Part shown: piece by piece, positions 1 through 5,780 of the stretch
How the letters are laid out: every line of letters starts with the position of its first letter
How positions within the stretch are numbered: the first letter of the stretch is position 1
NCBI GenBank assembly: GCA_903882345.1
Contig: CAIRWO010000177.1
Coordinates: 1 to 11,454 of the forward strand
From: Candidatus Omnitrophota bacterium
GTDB lineage: Bacteria; Omnitrophota; Gorgyraeia; Gygaellales; Profunditerraquicolaceae
Length of the DNA stretch: 11,454 bases
Direction: 5' to 3'
Notes under the pieces: generated by a model
Told to the model about the DNA's origin: nothing
The model's database searches: none
What the model saw: the letters and a program-made list of their open reading frames with translations, nothing else
Program-made: the position numbers and the translations under genes

Positions 1-2
1 GG

Positions 3-731
3 CTCGGCCACAAAGAAGGCGTGCGGCACCTGAACTGGACAATGATGAAGAAGACATTCTGGGGAAAACTCTCTTTTTTCTTAGGTAAAAGGATCATCAA
101 GCCGCAGGAACTTCCCGATGAAGAATTCCTTTCGCTTGAGACCGTGCATTGCCCGGTGCATATCGGCACGCATATCGATTTTTCCTTCCACTATGGCAGT
201 AAATCTGAAGGCCGGCCGTCTAAAAGCATAAATGAACTGCCCTTAGAGTGGTGTTTTTCCGACGCAGCGGTCCTTGACCTTACTTATCGTAGGCCCGGGG
301 AAGTGATAACGCGGGCAGACATAGAAGAGGCTTTAAAAAAAATAAATTACCATATAAAGGCTAATGATATTATTTTGCTGCGCACGGGCGCGGACAAATT
401 TTTCGGGACCATGGATTATCTCAATAATTATCCGGGAGTCTCGCCTGCGGCAATCGAATTTATCCTTGAAAAAGGGGTAAATATCATCGGCATAGACACC
501 TTGGGGTTTGACCGGCCGTATAAGTTCATGATCAAGGATTTTATGAGCACAAAAGACCCGGCATACCTCTGGCCGGCGCATTTTTACGGCAGAAAACGCG
601 AATACGCGCATATAGAGCGGCTGACAAATTTGGATAAACTACCCAGCCACGGGTTTAAAATCCAGTGTTTCCCGATAAAAATCCTCGATGCGGGCGCTGC
701 CTGGGCAAGGGTAGTGGCAATGCTTGATTAA
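3..731 (+). CDS. Cyclase family protein (PF04199, kynurenine-formamidase-like), 5'-truncated
   Basis: Metal-dependent hydrolase/cyclase of the PF04199 fold. The signature H-x-G-T-H-x-D is read at 159-179 (HIGTHID), followed by a further His (FHYG); in the family these residues bind Zn or Mn. Known members include kynurenine formamidase (hydrolysis of N-formylkynurenine) and ring cyclases of aromatic polyketide clusters. The reading frame is open to the left edge: codons from position 3 give LGHKEG before the first candidate start (GTG at 21). That GTG has only a crowded AGAAGG one base away, and family members are usually about 250-270 residues, so the true start probably lies left of the window. 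The cupin gene begins 5 bases after the stop, and an aromatase/cyclase-like gene follows, which favours a cyclase role over tryptophan catabolism (inference). No kynureninase or tryptophan dioxygenase is visible. Family confident; substrate unknown. Confidence 0.85.
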   Translation, partial: LGHKEGVRHLNWTMMKKTFWGKLSFFLGKRIIKPQELPDEEFLSLETVHCPVHIGTHIDFSFHYGSKSEGRPSKSINELPLEWCFSDAAVLDLTYRRPGEVITRADIEEALKKINYHIKANDIILLRTGADKFFGTMDYLNNYPGVSPAAIEFILEKGVNIIGIDTLGFDRPYKFMIKDFMSTKDPAYLWPAHFYGRKREYAHIERLTNLDKLPSHGFKIQCFPIKILDAGAAWARVVAMLD

Positions 732-736
732 TAATA

Positions 737-1060
737 ATGGCCAAATCTTTAGTTAAAAACTTGAACGAAATGATGGAGTTTCCCCGCGAGGGGATTTTTA
801 GCAAGGTGTTGGTAAAGACAGATACCACAAACCATACCTTAATGTGCCTGGCCAAGGGAAGCGATATCTCCGAGCATACCTCAACCCGCGAAGCAGCGGT
901 GACCGTATTAAAAGGCAAGGGCACGTTTGTCTTAAACGGTAAAAAAATTAAAATGCAGCCGGGGGTATTAATTTTTATGCCGAAAAATGCCCCGCATGCT
1001 TTGAGCGCGGAGGAAGATCTGGCGATCCTCTTAAGTTTATCCGGCAAGGAGAAAGAATAA
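737..1060 (+). CDS. Small single-domain cupin protein
   Basis: A 107-residue one-domain cupin 2 protein. The first cupin motif is around residues 48-69 (HTSTREAAVTVLKGKG then FVLNG) and the second around 75-88 (PGVLIFMPKNAPHAL). His at the start of motif 1, Glu in STREA and His in APHAL are candidate metal ligands. There is no signal peptide or membrane segment. Some small cupins act as polyketide cyclases or accessory proteins (RemF of resistomycin, TcmJ-type proteins); many others are dioxygenases, isomerases or sensors of unknown function. It lies 5 bases after the PF04199 cyclase and 9 before the SRPBCC aromatase/cyclase-like gene, so a cyclisation role is a reasonable inference from position, not from sequence. 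No good Shine-Dalgarno is visible before ATG 737, so translation may be coupled to the gene ahead. Confidence 0.85.
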   Translation: MAKSLVKNLNEMMEFPREGIFSKVLVKTDTTNHTLMCLAKGSDISEHTSTREAAVTVLKGKGTFVLNGKKIKMQPGVLIFMPKNAPHALSAEEDLAILLSLSGKEKE

Positions 1061-1069
1061 GGAGGTAAT

Positions 1070-1516
1070 ATGGGCCACACTTGTAATTCTATCGTTATCA
1101 ACGCGCCTTACGATTTGATTTTTGATATTTCCAACGACATTCCCCGCTGGACAGAATTGTTCGGCGAAGAATATAAAAAAGCGGAGATCGTAAAAAAAGA
1201 AGACAATAAGATCACCTTCCGTCTGACCGACGACGAAGGAAAATCATGGCAGTCCTGGCGGTTGTTGTTCAAAGAAAAATACTTTACCTACTCGGAAAGA
1301 GAAGAGCCGAAATTCCCCTTTAAATATATGAAAATCATCTGGCTCTATACACCTAAGCCGGACGGCACAGAGCTGACCTGGATCCAGCACTTTGAAATGG
1401 ATGAGAAGGCAAAGTTCAACGACGAGCAGGTCGAAGGATTTATCAATAAACATTCCAAGGACAATCTCAAGATATTTAAAGAGGTTATCGAAAAACAGGC
1501 CAAAAAGGATAAATAA
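1070..1516 (+). CDS. SRPBCC-family polyketide aromatase/cyclase-like protein
   Basis: A 148-residue START/Bet v1-like (SRPBCC) helix-grip protein. The opening MGHTCNSIVINAPYDLIFDI, then NDIPRWTELF, and the block PFKYMKIIWLYTPKPDGTEL-TWIQHFEM follow closely the pattern of type II polyketide aromatase/cyclases (TcmN N-terminal domain and WhiE type: GHTDN.I.I.AP, ND...W..LF, PFEYM.I.W.YT, W.QDF.M). Those enzymes fold and aromatise the first ring of a poly-beta-keto chain on an acyl carrier protein. Trp27 matches the conserved pocket Trp; a W60-x-x-W63-R64 cluster lies where the family has its WSWVSER segment, but the exact register is uncertain. A strong site (AAGGAGGT, 1059-1066) precedes ATG 1070. 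No KS, CLF or ACP is in the window. Other SRPBCC roles such as lipid or hormone binding are possible, but the resemblance to ARO/CYC is the clearest one. Confidence 0.82.
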   Translation: MGHTCNSIVINAPYDLIFDISNDIPRWTELFGEEYKKAEIVKKEDNKITFRLTDDEGKSWQSWRLLFKEKYFTYSEREEPKFPFKYMKIIWLYTPKPDGTELTWIQHFEMDEKAKFNDEQVEGFINKHSKDNLKIFKEVIEKQAKKDK

Positions 1517-1542
1517 AAAGACCAGCATTCTAGGAGGGAAAT

Positions 1543-2316
1543 ATGTCAGACTTAAAAGGGAAAACTGCGATTGTTACCGGTGCAAGCCGCGGCATCGGCA
1601 AGGCGCTTGCTGCAACAGCCGCAAGTTTGGGGATTAATTTGGCAATTGCTGCCAGGCAGGAAGGCCCCTTAAAAGAGGCAGCAGAAGAGCTCGCCAAAAA
1701 ATATAAAGTAGAAGTTCTGCCAATAGTCTGTGATGTAACTAAGCTTGAGGATCTGGAAAATCTAGTGAATAAGGCAAAAGATAAATTCGGCACGGTCGAC
1801 ATCTTGATCAACAACGCCGGGGTTTCCAGCCAATACCCCTTCCCTGAGCAGCCGATAGAAGATTTTGAGCGGCTGGCGCATACGAATTACCTGGGGTATG
1901 TGCGCTTGATCCGCCTGGTGATAAATGATATGATCAAGAATAAATCCGGCGCAATTATCAATATGGTTTCCGGCTCAACGCTCTGTGACCCCTTACCGAG
2001 GAATTTTATCGTCTACAGCTCCTTAAAGGTCGGGCTGCGCGCTTTTTCTAAAGGTTTATTCTGGGAGCTCCGTGACCATGGTATAAAAGTAACTTCGATC
2101 CTTCCCGGCGTAACCGATACGGATCTTACGGGCAAGCTGAAAGAGATCACTACTAATACTTCAAGGCTGATGACTACTGAGGCAATTGAGAACGCCGTGA
2201 GGTTCGCATTAACCGTGCCGGCAAACGTCTGCCCTTTGGAGATCGCCGTAATTAACCAGCAGACGCCATGGACCGCCCCGGTGATACCGTTTGAGCAGAA
2301 GCATCCGGATAAATGA
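1543..2316 (+). CDS. Short-chain dehydrogenase/reductase (SDR), 3-ketoacyl reductase-like
   Basis: A complete classical SDR of 257 residues that uses NAD(P)H to reduce a ketone or oxidise an alcohol. Visible motifs: the TGASRGIG cofactor loop (residues 12-19), NNAG (90-93), the catalytic Ser region MVSGS (Ser143 or Ser145) and the Y158-x-x-x-K162 pair in YSSLK. PG after the YxxxK helix (ILPGVTDTDL) is also typical. Basic residues around the first strand (SRGIG, later AARQE) would suit NADPH, though this is weak. A strong AGGAGGG site (1532-1538) sets the start at 1543. In this context it could reduce a polyketide or aromatic intermediate; FabG-like fatty-acid or sugar substrates cannot be excluded. 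There are 26 bases between it and the upstream aromatase/cyclase-like gene. Confidence 0.9.
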   Translation: MSDLKGKTAIVTGASRGIGKALAATAASLGINLAIAARQEGPLKEAAEELAKKYKVEVLPIVCDVTKLEDLENLVNKAKDKFGTVDILINNAGVSSQYPFPEQPIEDFERLAHTNYLGYVRLIRLVINDMIKNKSGAIINMVSGSTLCDPLPRNFIVYSSLKVGLRAFSKGLFWELRDHGIKVTSILPGVTDTDLTGKLKEITTNTSRLMTTEAIENAVRFALTVPANVCPLEIAVINQQTPWTAPVIPFEQKHPDK

Positions 2317-2325
2317 ACTCGCGAT

Positions 2326-2342
2326 CAACTTCGATGAAGTTG
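2326..2342 (+). other. Short perfect hairpin between the SDR gene and the next gene
   Basis: CAACTTC (2326-2332), three-base loop GAT, GAAGTTG (2336-2342): a perfect 7-bp stem in the 65-base gap after the SDR stop. No T run follows, so it does not look like a standard intrinsic terminator. It could be an RNA-processing or stability element, or chance. Confidence 0.35.
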
Positions 2343-2381
2343 TTCTGACAAAATAAAGGCTAACTTAACGGAGGGCATTAA

Positions 2382-2798
2382 ATGAATAAACAGGATATCA
2401 AGAATCTGAAAAAACGTTATCTTATTTGGTTATATATGACTACCAAGGAGGCGTTTGACCGTTTTGAGCGCAAGTTTACCCAGTTGGATATCGATACGTT
2501 TATGCTTTTTGAGATGGAGAAGGAGCTTAAAGGCGCATACCTACCGGACGAAAAGAAAGCACTGGAGAAATTTATAAATGATTTCCGCGATTACATTGCC
2601 GAGAAAGAAAAGACCTGCCTTAAGCTTAAATATAAAGGAAAACTTATCGACCCGGAATTCCTTTTTCTGGATATAAAGCTGGAGGCGATTGAAAAAGCGA
2701 TTGTCAAAGAATTGGGCGCAAAGGCGCTGGATGAGATAAGGGCATTTTATGAGTCAGAGATGATCCAGAAAATTTCGCGTGGGACCAAACACAAATGA
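2382..2798 (+). CDS. Hypothetical helical protein, 138 aa
   Basis: I do not recognise this family. The 138-residue product is rich in Lys, Glu, Leu and Phe with few Gly or Pro, so it should be nearly all alpha-helical and soluble; there is no signal peptide, membrane segment, Cys pair or obvious metal motif. Charged heptad-like stretches (about residues 5-30, 40-80 and 90-130) suggest a helical bundle or a partner-binding protein. ATG 2382 is preceded by GGAGGG (2370-2375) at good spacing, and the stop overlaps the amidohydrolase start by four bases (ATGA at 2795). That coupling implies the two products are made together and perhaps act together. The codon pattern resembles the neighbours. 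No function is proposed. Confidence 0.8.
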   Translation: MNKQDIKNLKKRYLIWLYMTTKEAFDRFERKFTQLDIDTFMLFEMEKELKGAYLPDEKKALEKFINDFRDYIAEKEKTCLKLKYKGKLIDPEFLFLDIKLEAIEKAIVKELGAKALDEIRAFYESEMIQKISRGTKHK

Positions 2799-3706
2799 TT
2801 ATTGACAGCCACAGCCATTGGCTTCCCGAAGAGATAATCAACAATGCGCATTTTTATTCTCATGCCTGGGGGGAAATCCGCGCTCAGCTGGAGATGATGG
2901 AAAAGGCGGGTATTGATAGGGCAGTATTAAGCTATCCTACCTCTGACGCGCATCTTAAACTGGGGGGGCTGGTGGAGGTCGCGCGGATCTATAACGATAA
3001 TGTGGCGGGTATTATCAAACAAGTGCCGGATAAATTTATTGGCGCGGCAATCCTTCCGGTTGATGATAATACCAAGATGCTGGCTGAACTGAGCCGGACA
3101 ACCGAAGAATTGGGATTTAAGGCAATTTCTTTGGCCTCCAGCTACGAAGGCGTGTATCTTGATGACAAGCGGTTTTTCCCGCTTTACGAGAAGGCTAGCC
3201 AAAGGAACCTGCCGATTTTTGTGCATTCTCAGATTGTAAATCCCATTGGTATTGAACGCGTGCAGGATCCCCTGCTTACGCCGGTAATAGAATTTGTTTT
3301 TGATACAACGATTTGTATCGGTAAATTAATGATGAGCGGCATGCTGCGCGAATTTAGCGGTGTGAAATTTATTTTTGCGCATTTTGGCGGCGTGATCCCG
3401 CACCTTGCCTACCGCTTTGACGCTACCTACCAGATGCTCAGGACAATAAATTTTGTTAAAGATTTAAAAGGCAACCCTACGGAATTCCTGAAGAATATTT
3501 ATATGGATACAAGCGGGGACCTGCGGCAGGCGAATTTCCTTGCGGCGCTTGAGCTCGTCGGCCCGCAGCATATTTTATGGGGCAGCGACTGGCCGGCAAA
3601 GAAAGACCCTGCCGGCTCGATCAAGGCAGTGCAGGATCTGGATATCAGCAACGCCGACAAAGATAATATCCTCGGCAATAATTTAGCAAAGATACTCGCT
3701 CTTTAA
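2795..3706 (+). CDS. Amidohydrolase-2 family metal-dependent hydrolase/decarboxylase
   Basis: A 303-residue TIM-barrel enzyme of the PF04909 (amidohydrolase 2) family, which includes ACMS decarboxylase, gamma-resorcylate and other aromatic-acid decarboxylases, and pyrone or lactone hydrolases. Seen: an N-terminal strand with H6-x-H8 (DSHSH), His144 (FVHSQ), His196 (FAHFGG) and Asp265 (WGSDWP), the spacing expected for the Zn site and catalytic acid of the ACMSD group. The length is normal. It overlaps the helical protein gene by four bases and has only a weak ribosome site of its own, so translation is likely coupled. With cyclases and an SDR upstream, an aromatic carboxylate or lactone substrate is plausible, for example decarboxylation of a cyclised polyketide; this is inference. 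Family confident, reaction not. Confidence 0.88.
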   Translation: MIIDSHSHWLPEEIINNAHFYSHAWGEIRAQLEMMEKAGIDRAVLSYPTSDAHLKLGGLVEVARIYNDNVAGIIKQVPDKFIGAAILPVDDNTKMLAELSRTTEELGFKAISLASSYEGVYLDDKRFFPLYEKASQRNLPIFVHSQIVNPIGIERVQDPLLTPVIEFVFDTTICIGKLMMSGMLREFSGVKFIFAHFGGVIPHLAYRFDATYQMLRTINFVKDLKGNPTEFLKNIYMDTSGDLRQANFLAALELVGPQHILWGSDWPAKKDPAGSIKAVQDLDISNADKDNILGNNLAKILAL

Positions 3707-3742
3707 CAGGACCGTTTCCTGATAATACTATACGCAACAACG

Positions 3743-3757
3743 AGTTCCATAGGAACT
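3743..3757. repeat. REP-like short palindrome
   Basis: AGTTCC-ATA-GGAACT, a perfect 6-bp stem with a three-base loop, followed by GTCCC. On the minus strand this reads GGGAC then the hairpin, an arrangement like REP sequences mobilised by RAYT/Y1 transposases. No transposase is present. There is no T run, so it is not a clear terminator for the amidohydrolase gene that ends at 3706. Confidence 0.4.
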
Positions 3758-3783
3758 GTCCCTAAATGTTCTTTCATAATTTT

Positions 3784-3811
3784 GCGTCTGGCTTGTCTTA
3801 GTTTCTCGCAG
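3784..3811 (+). repeat. Left terminal inverted repeat
   Basis: This arm begins GCGTCTGGCTTGTC and ends CTCGCAG. Its reverse complement matches 4018-4045 at 24 of 28 bases, with an unbroken run of ten at the inner end (CTGCGAGAAA). Confidence 0.65.
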
Positions 3812-3819
3812 GGACGCTC

Positions 3820-3840
3820 GCCCCGCCCAGCGTGCGGGGC
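3820..3840. repeat. GC-rich perfect hairpin inside the element
   Basis: GCCCCGC (3820-3826), seven-base loop, GCGGGGC (3834-3840). A perfect 7-bp, nearly all-GC stem just inside the left terminal repeat. Confidence 0.55.
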
Positions 3841-3864
3841 TTCGCTCGAGAGTCGGCTTTCGCT

Positions 3865-3889
3865 CCCCTTGACGCAAAGCGTCAAGGGG
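3865..3889. repeat. Strong 11-bp perfect hairpin inside the element
   Basis: CCCCTTGACGC (3865-3875), loop AAA, GCGTCAAGGGG (3879-3889). A perfect 11-bp stem with a three-base loop, the most stable local structure in the gap. The next bases are not a T run on either strand, so it is not a standard Rho-independent terminator, though it might slow transcription leaving region A. Confidence 0.65.
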
Positions 3890-4017
3890 CCATGCCCGCT
3901 CAAGCCTCCTACGCCCTGCTCGAAACCAAGCCAATCCATCCGCAAAATATATAAACGACTAAAATCGACATTCACTCGAAAACCACTGAGCTTATTTTTA
4001 ACAGTTTTTAAAGGTGG

Positions 4018-4045
4018 CTGCGAGAAAGCAAGGCAAGCCAGCCGC
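4018..4045 (+). repeat. Right terminal inverted repeat
   Basis: Partner of the left arm at 3784-3811. It ends 44 bases before the preferred start of the nucleoside phosphorylase gene, so any promoter for region B must lie within the element or in the short AT-rich stretch after it (TATAAC at 4068-4073 is the only -10-like word; no matching -35 was seen). Confidence 0.65.
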
Positions 4046-4076
4046 TACATAGTAAGCGAGAATAAACTATAACAAC

Positions 4077-4082
4077 AAGGAG
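4077..4082 (+). promoter_or_regulatory. Ribosome binding site that decides the nucleoside phosphorylase start
   Basis: AAGGAG ends one base before ATG 4084 but seven bases before the in-frame ATG 4090. Normal Shine-Dalgarno spacing therefore favours 4090 as the start, two codons shorter than the longest frame. Confidence 0.65.
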
Positions 4083-4089
4083 CATGACG

Positions 4090-4839
4090 ATGCAGATGGT
4101 TAAGGATGTTCATTTAACGGGTAAAGATTTGACGCAGATGGTGCAGCTGCGGCCGCAGGATGTGGGTAAATACGCGATCGTGCCGGGTCCAAAGGATCGG
4201 CTCGACGTTCTGATTAAGAAGATCGAAAATCCCGTGCGTAATTTCTCATTTATGGAATACACGATGTACACCGGCACCTATCAAGGTATTAAGCTGACCG
4301 CGATAAACGGCGGCAGATTTTCCACTGATACTTCGATTACCTCAGAAGTAATGTGCAATGCCGGTATCGAGAATATTATCCGTATCGGTACTTGCGGAGC
4401 TTTGGATGAAAATATTAAGGTGGGTGACCTTGTGGTCGTAGATAAGGTAATCCGCGGCGACGGCGTAACGCCTTATTATGTGGACAAAAATTTCCAGACG
4501 TTGGCGGATAAAAAAATTACCGATACATTATATGAAGTTGCTAAGGGGTTGGGCATTACTGTGCACCGCGGCTGCACCTGGACAACTGATGCGTTACTGC
4601 GTGAGACAAGGGAAATCGTCGAGGCAAAACGCAAGGAAGGGGCAATTGCCGTAGATATGGTTTCTTCAACACTGTTGACGATCGCGCAGGTCTATAATGT
4701 AAAAGCCGGCTCGATCCTTGCGGTAAGCGACAACGTAATTACCGGAGAAATGGGCTTTATGAACCCGCTTTATTATATGGCGGAGAGCAAGTTGATCGAG
4801 ATTGGCTTGGAGACAGTTAAAAGATTAGAAGGAAAATAA
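4090..4839 (+). CDS. PNP/UDP-family nucleoside phosphorylase with altered ribose-site motif
   Basis: A 249-residue nucleoside phosphorylase-I fold protein (DeoD/Udp type), expected to split a nucleoside with phosphate into base and pentose-1-phosphate. Numbering from ATG 4090: the phosphate loop PGPKDR gives Gly33 and Arg37 with the DeoD Gly20-Arg24 spacing; RIGTCGA gives Arg98 and Thr101, matching DeoD Arg87-Ser90. Asp214 in AVSDN matches the purine-protonating Asp204 of DeoD, which points to purine nucleosides. Between them, the family motif Met-Glu (DeoD Met180-Glu181, contacting the ribose hydroxyls) reads Met190-Val191 here. The Val191 to Asp214 distance of 23 equals that of Glu181 to Asp204, so the register is firm. 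Gly-Pro-Lys in the phosphate loop is also unusual (normally Gly-Asp-Pro). The stop shares one base with the next start. It is the likely first step of the region B pathway, but its substrate, or even its activity, is uncertain. Confidence 0.88.
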   Translation: MQMVKDVHLTGKDLTQMVQLRPQDVGKYAIVPGPKDRLDVLIKKIENPVRNFSFMEYTMYTGTYQGIKLTAINGGRFSTDTSITSEVMCNAGIENIIRIGTCGALDENIKVGDLVVVDKVIRGDGVTPYYVDKNFQTLADKKITDTLYEVAKGLGITVHRGCTWTTDALLRETREIVEAKRKEGAIAVDMVSSTLLTIAQVYNVKAGSILAVSDNVITGEMGFMNPLYYMAESKLIEIGLETVKRLEGK

Positions 4840-5780
4840 TGAAATTTTCACCATTGTTTTGGCCGATTGAATTTAAGAAAAACGTTATTTATATCCTTGA
4901 TGAGACGCTCTTGCCGCATAAAGTACGCTATATAAAGGCAAGCAGCTATCAACAGGCCTGTAAGGCGATCAGGGAAATGAAAACCCGCGCCGTTGGCCAG
5001 GTGCTACTTGTATTTTATACCTTCCTGATGGTGTTAAATCAAAATAAAGGTGAAAAAGATATCCTGCCGATCCTCAAGGAAGTTGCCGAAGAAATAAATG
5101 CCACACGGCCGACACTTTCCTTTAAATATCTTACCGACATGGTGCTGGGATGGGTTGTTTCGGGAGCGCCGTTAGAAAAAAGCATTTTAGGGTTCTTGGA
5201 AACGCTTAAAAATGCGCGGATTAAACAGGCAGAAGAAGTAGTAGAGCTGTTAAATGACAAAGATGTGATTCTTACGCATTGTAATGTCAGCGGCCTTCTG
5301 CCTCTAGTCGCGGCCTTCTGCTACAGAGGAGATAAACAAATTAGTTTTTTCGCCACGGAAACCCGGCCTTATTTACAGGGGTCCCGCCTGACGGCGTGGG
5401 AGTTGCAGGAAGCGGGCATTCCTGTCACGGTTATCGCCGATAATATGGTAGCGCAGGTAATGCATGAAGGCAAAGTCAACAAAGTTATTGTCGGCGCAGA
5501 CCATTTGGCGCAAAACGGTGATATCGCCAACAAGGTCGGTACTTATCAGATCGCGATCTTGGCCAAACATTTTAATCTGCCGTTTTATGTCTTATGCCCG
5601 CCTGCTTCTAAGGCAGCTACGGGAAAGGATATTAAGATCGAAATCCGTCCGGAAGAAGAATTGCTTGAGTATCAGGGTATTCGTCTGGCGCCTAAAGGCG
5701 TAAGGGGTTATTATCCGGCTTTTGATGTTACGCCTGCAGAATTAATCACTAAACACATCTATCTGGAGCTCGGCCGATGA
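4839..5780 (+). CDS. MtnA-like aldose-1-phosphate isomerase (eIF-2B alpha/MtnA superfamily)
   Basis: A 313-residue relative of 5-methylthioribose-1-phosphate isomerase, which converts an aldose-1-phosphate to a ketose-1-phosphate. The catalytic Cys148 (THCN) and Asp221 (VGADH) of MtnA are kept (Cys160 and Asp240 in B. subtilis), as are ATRPT (Arg90), ETRPYLQGSRLTAWEL, NGDIANKVGTYQ and PAFDVTPAELIT. Departures: the usual RGAPAIG phosphate/substrate loop reads RAVGQVL (residues 50-56), the glycine-rich segment after the catalytic Cys is replaced and several residues shorter, and ADR is ADH. The total is about 30 residues below usual MtnA length. Start ATG 4839 overlaps the phosphorylase stop, with GAAGGA at 4828-4833. 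It probably takes the pentose-1-phosphate made by the gene ahead: ribose-1-P, a 5-deoxy or a 5-thio sugar. Family confident, substrate inferred. Confidence 0.87.
   Translation: MKFSPLFWPIEFKKNVIYILDETLLPHKVRYIKASSYQQACKAIREMKTRAVGQVLLVFYTFLMVLNQNKGEKDILPILKEVAEEINATRPTLSFKYLTDMVLGWVVSGAPLEKSILGFLETLKNARIKQAEEVVELLNDKDVILTHCNVSGLLPLVAAFCYRGDKQISFFATETRPYLQGSRLTAWELQEAGIPVTVIADNMVAQVMHEGKVNKVIVGADHLAQNGDIANKVGTYQIAILAKHFNLPFYVLCPPASKAATGKDIKIEIRPEEELLEYQGIRLAPKGVRGYYPAFDVTPAELITKHIYLELGR

Larger units (their letters stand above)
3784..4045. mobile_element. MITE-like element with terminal inverted repeats (non-coding)
   Basis: A 262-bp segment filling most of the 383-base gap between the two operons. 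Its ends are 28-bp imperfect inverted repeats (3784-3811 and 4018-4045; 24 of 28 positions pair, differing at positions 11, 12, 16 and 25 from the inner end). Inside are two perfect GC-rich hairpins. The left half is visibly richer in GC than the flanking genes, the right half richer in AT. Short reading frames cross it on both strands, but they resemble no family I know, have skewed composition (many Pro, Ser, Arg) and lack good ribosome sites. No target-site duplication was found at the outer edges. It could be a MITE, a degenerate insertion sequence, or a structured RNA region. Confidence 0.55.

Noticed and set aside
3..731. Kynurenine formamidase of tryptophan catabolism
   Set aside because: Same fold, but no other kynurenine-pathway gene is present and the neighbours are cyclase-like; only the family name is kept.
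3865..3889. Strong hairpin as a Rho-independent terminator of region A
   Set aside because: It is about 160 bases after the last stop and no T run follows on either strand.
3703..4072. Short reading frames on both strands across the intergenic element
   Set aside because: Composition is skewed by the GC-rich hairpins, no family resemblance or good ribosome site was seen, and the terminal inverted repeats explain the stretch better.
4068..4073. TATAAC as the -10 box of a promoter for region B
   Set aside because: No -35 match at proper distance, and transcription would begin at or within the ribosome binding site; too weak to list as a promoter.
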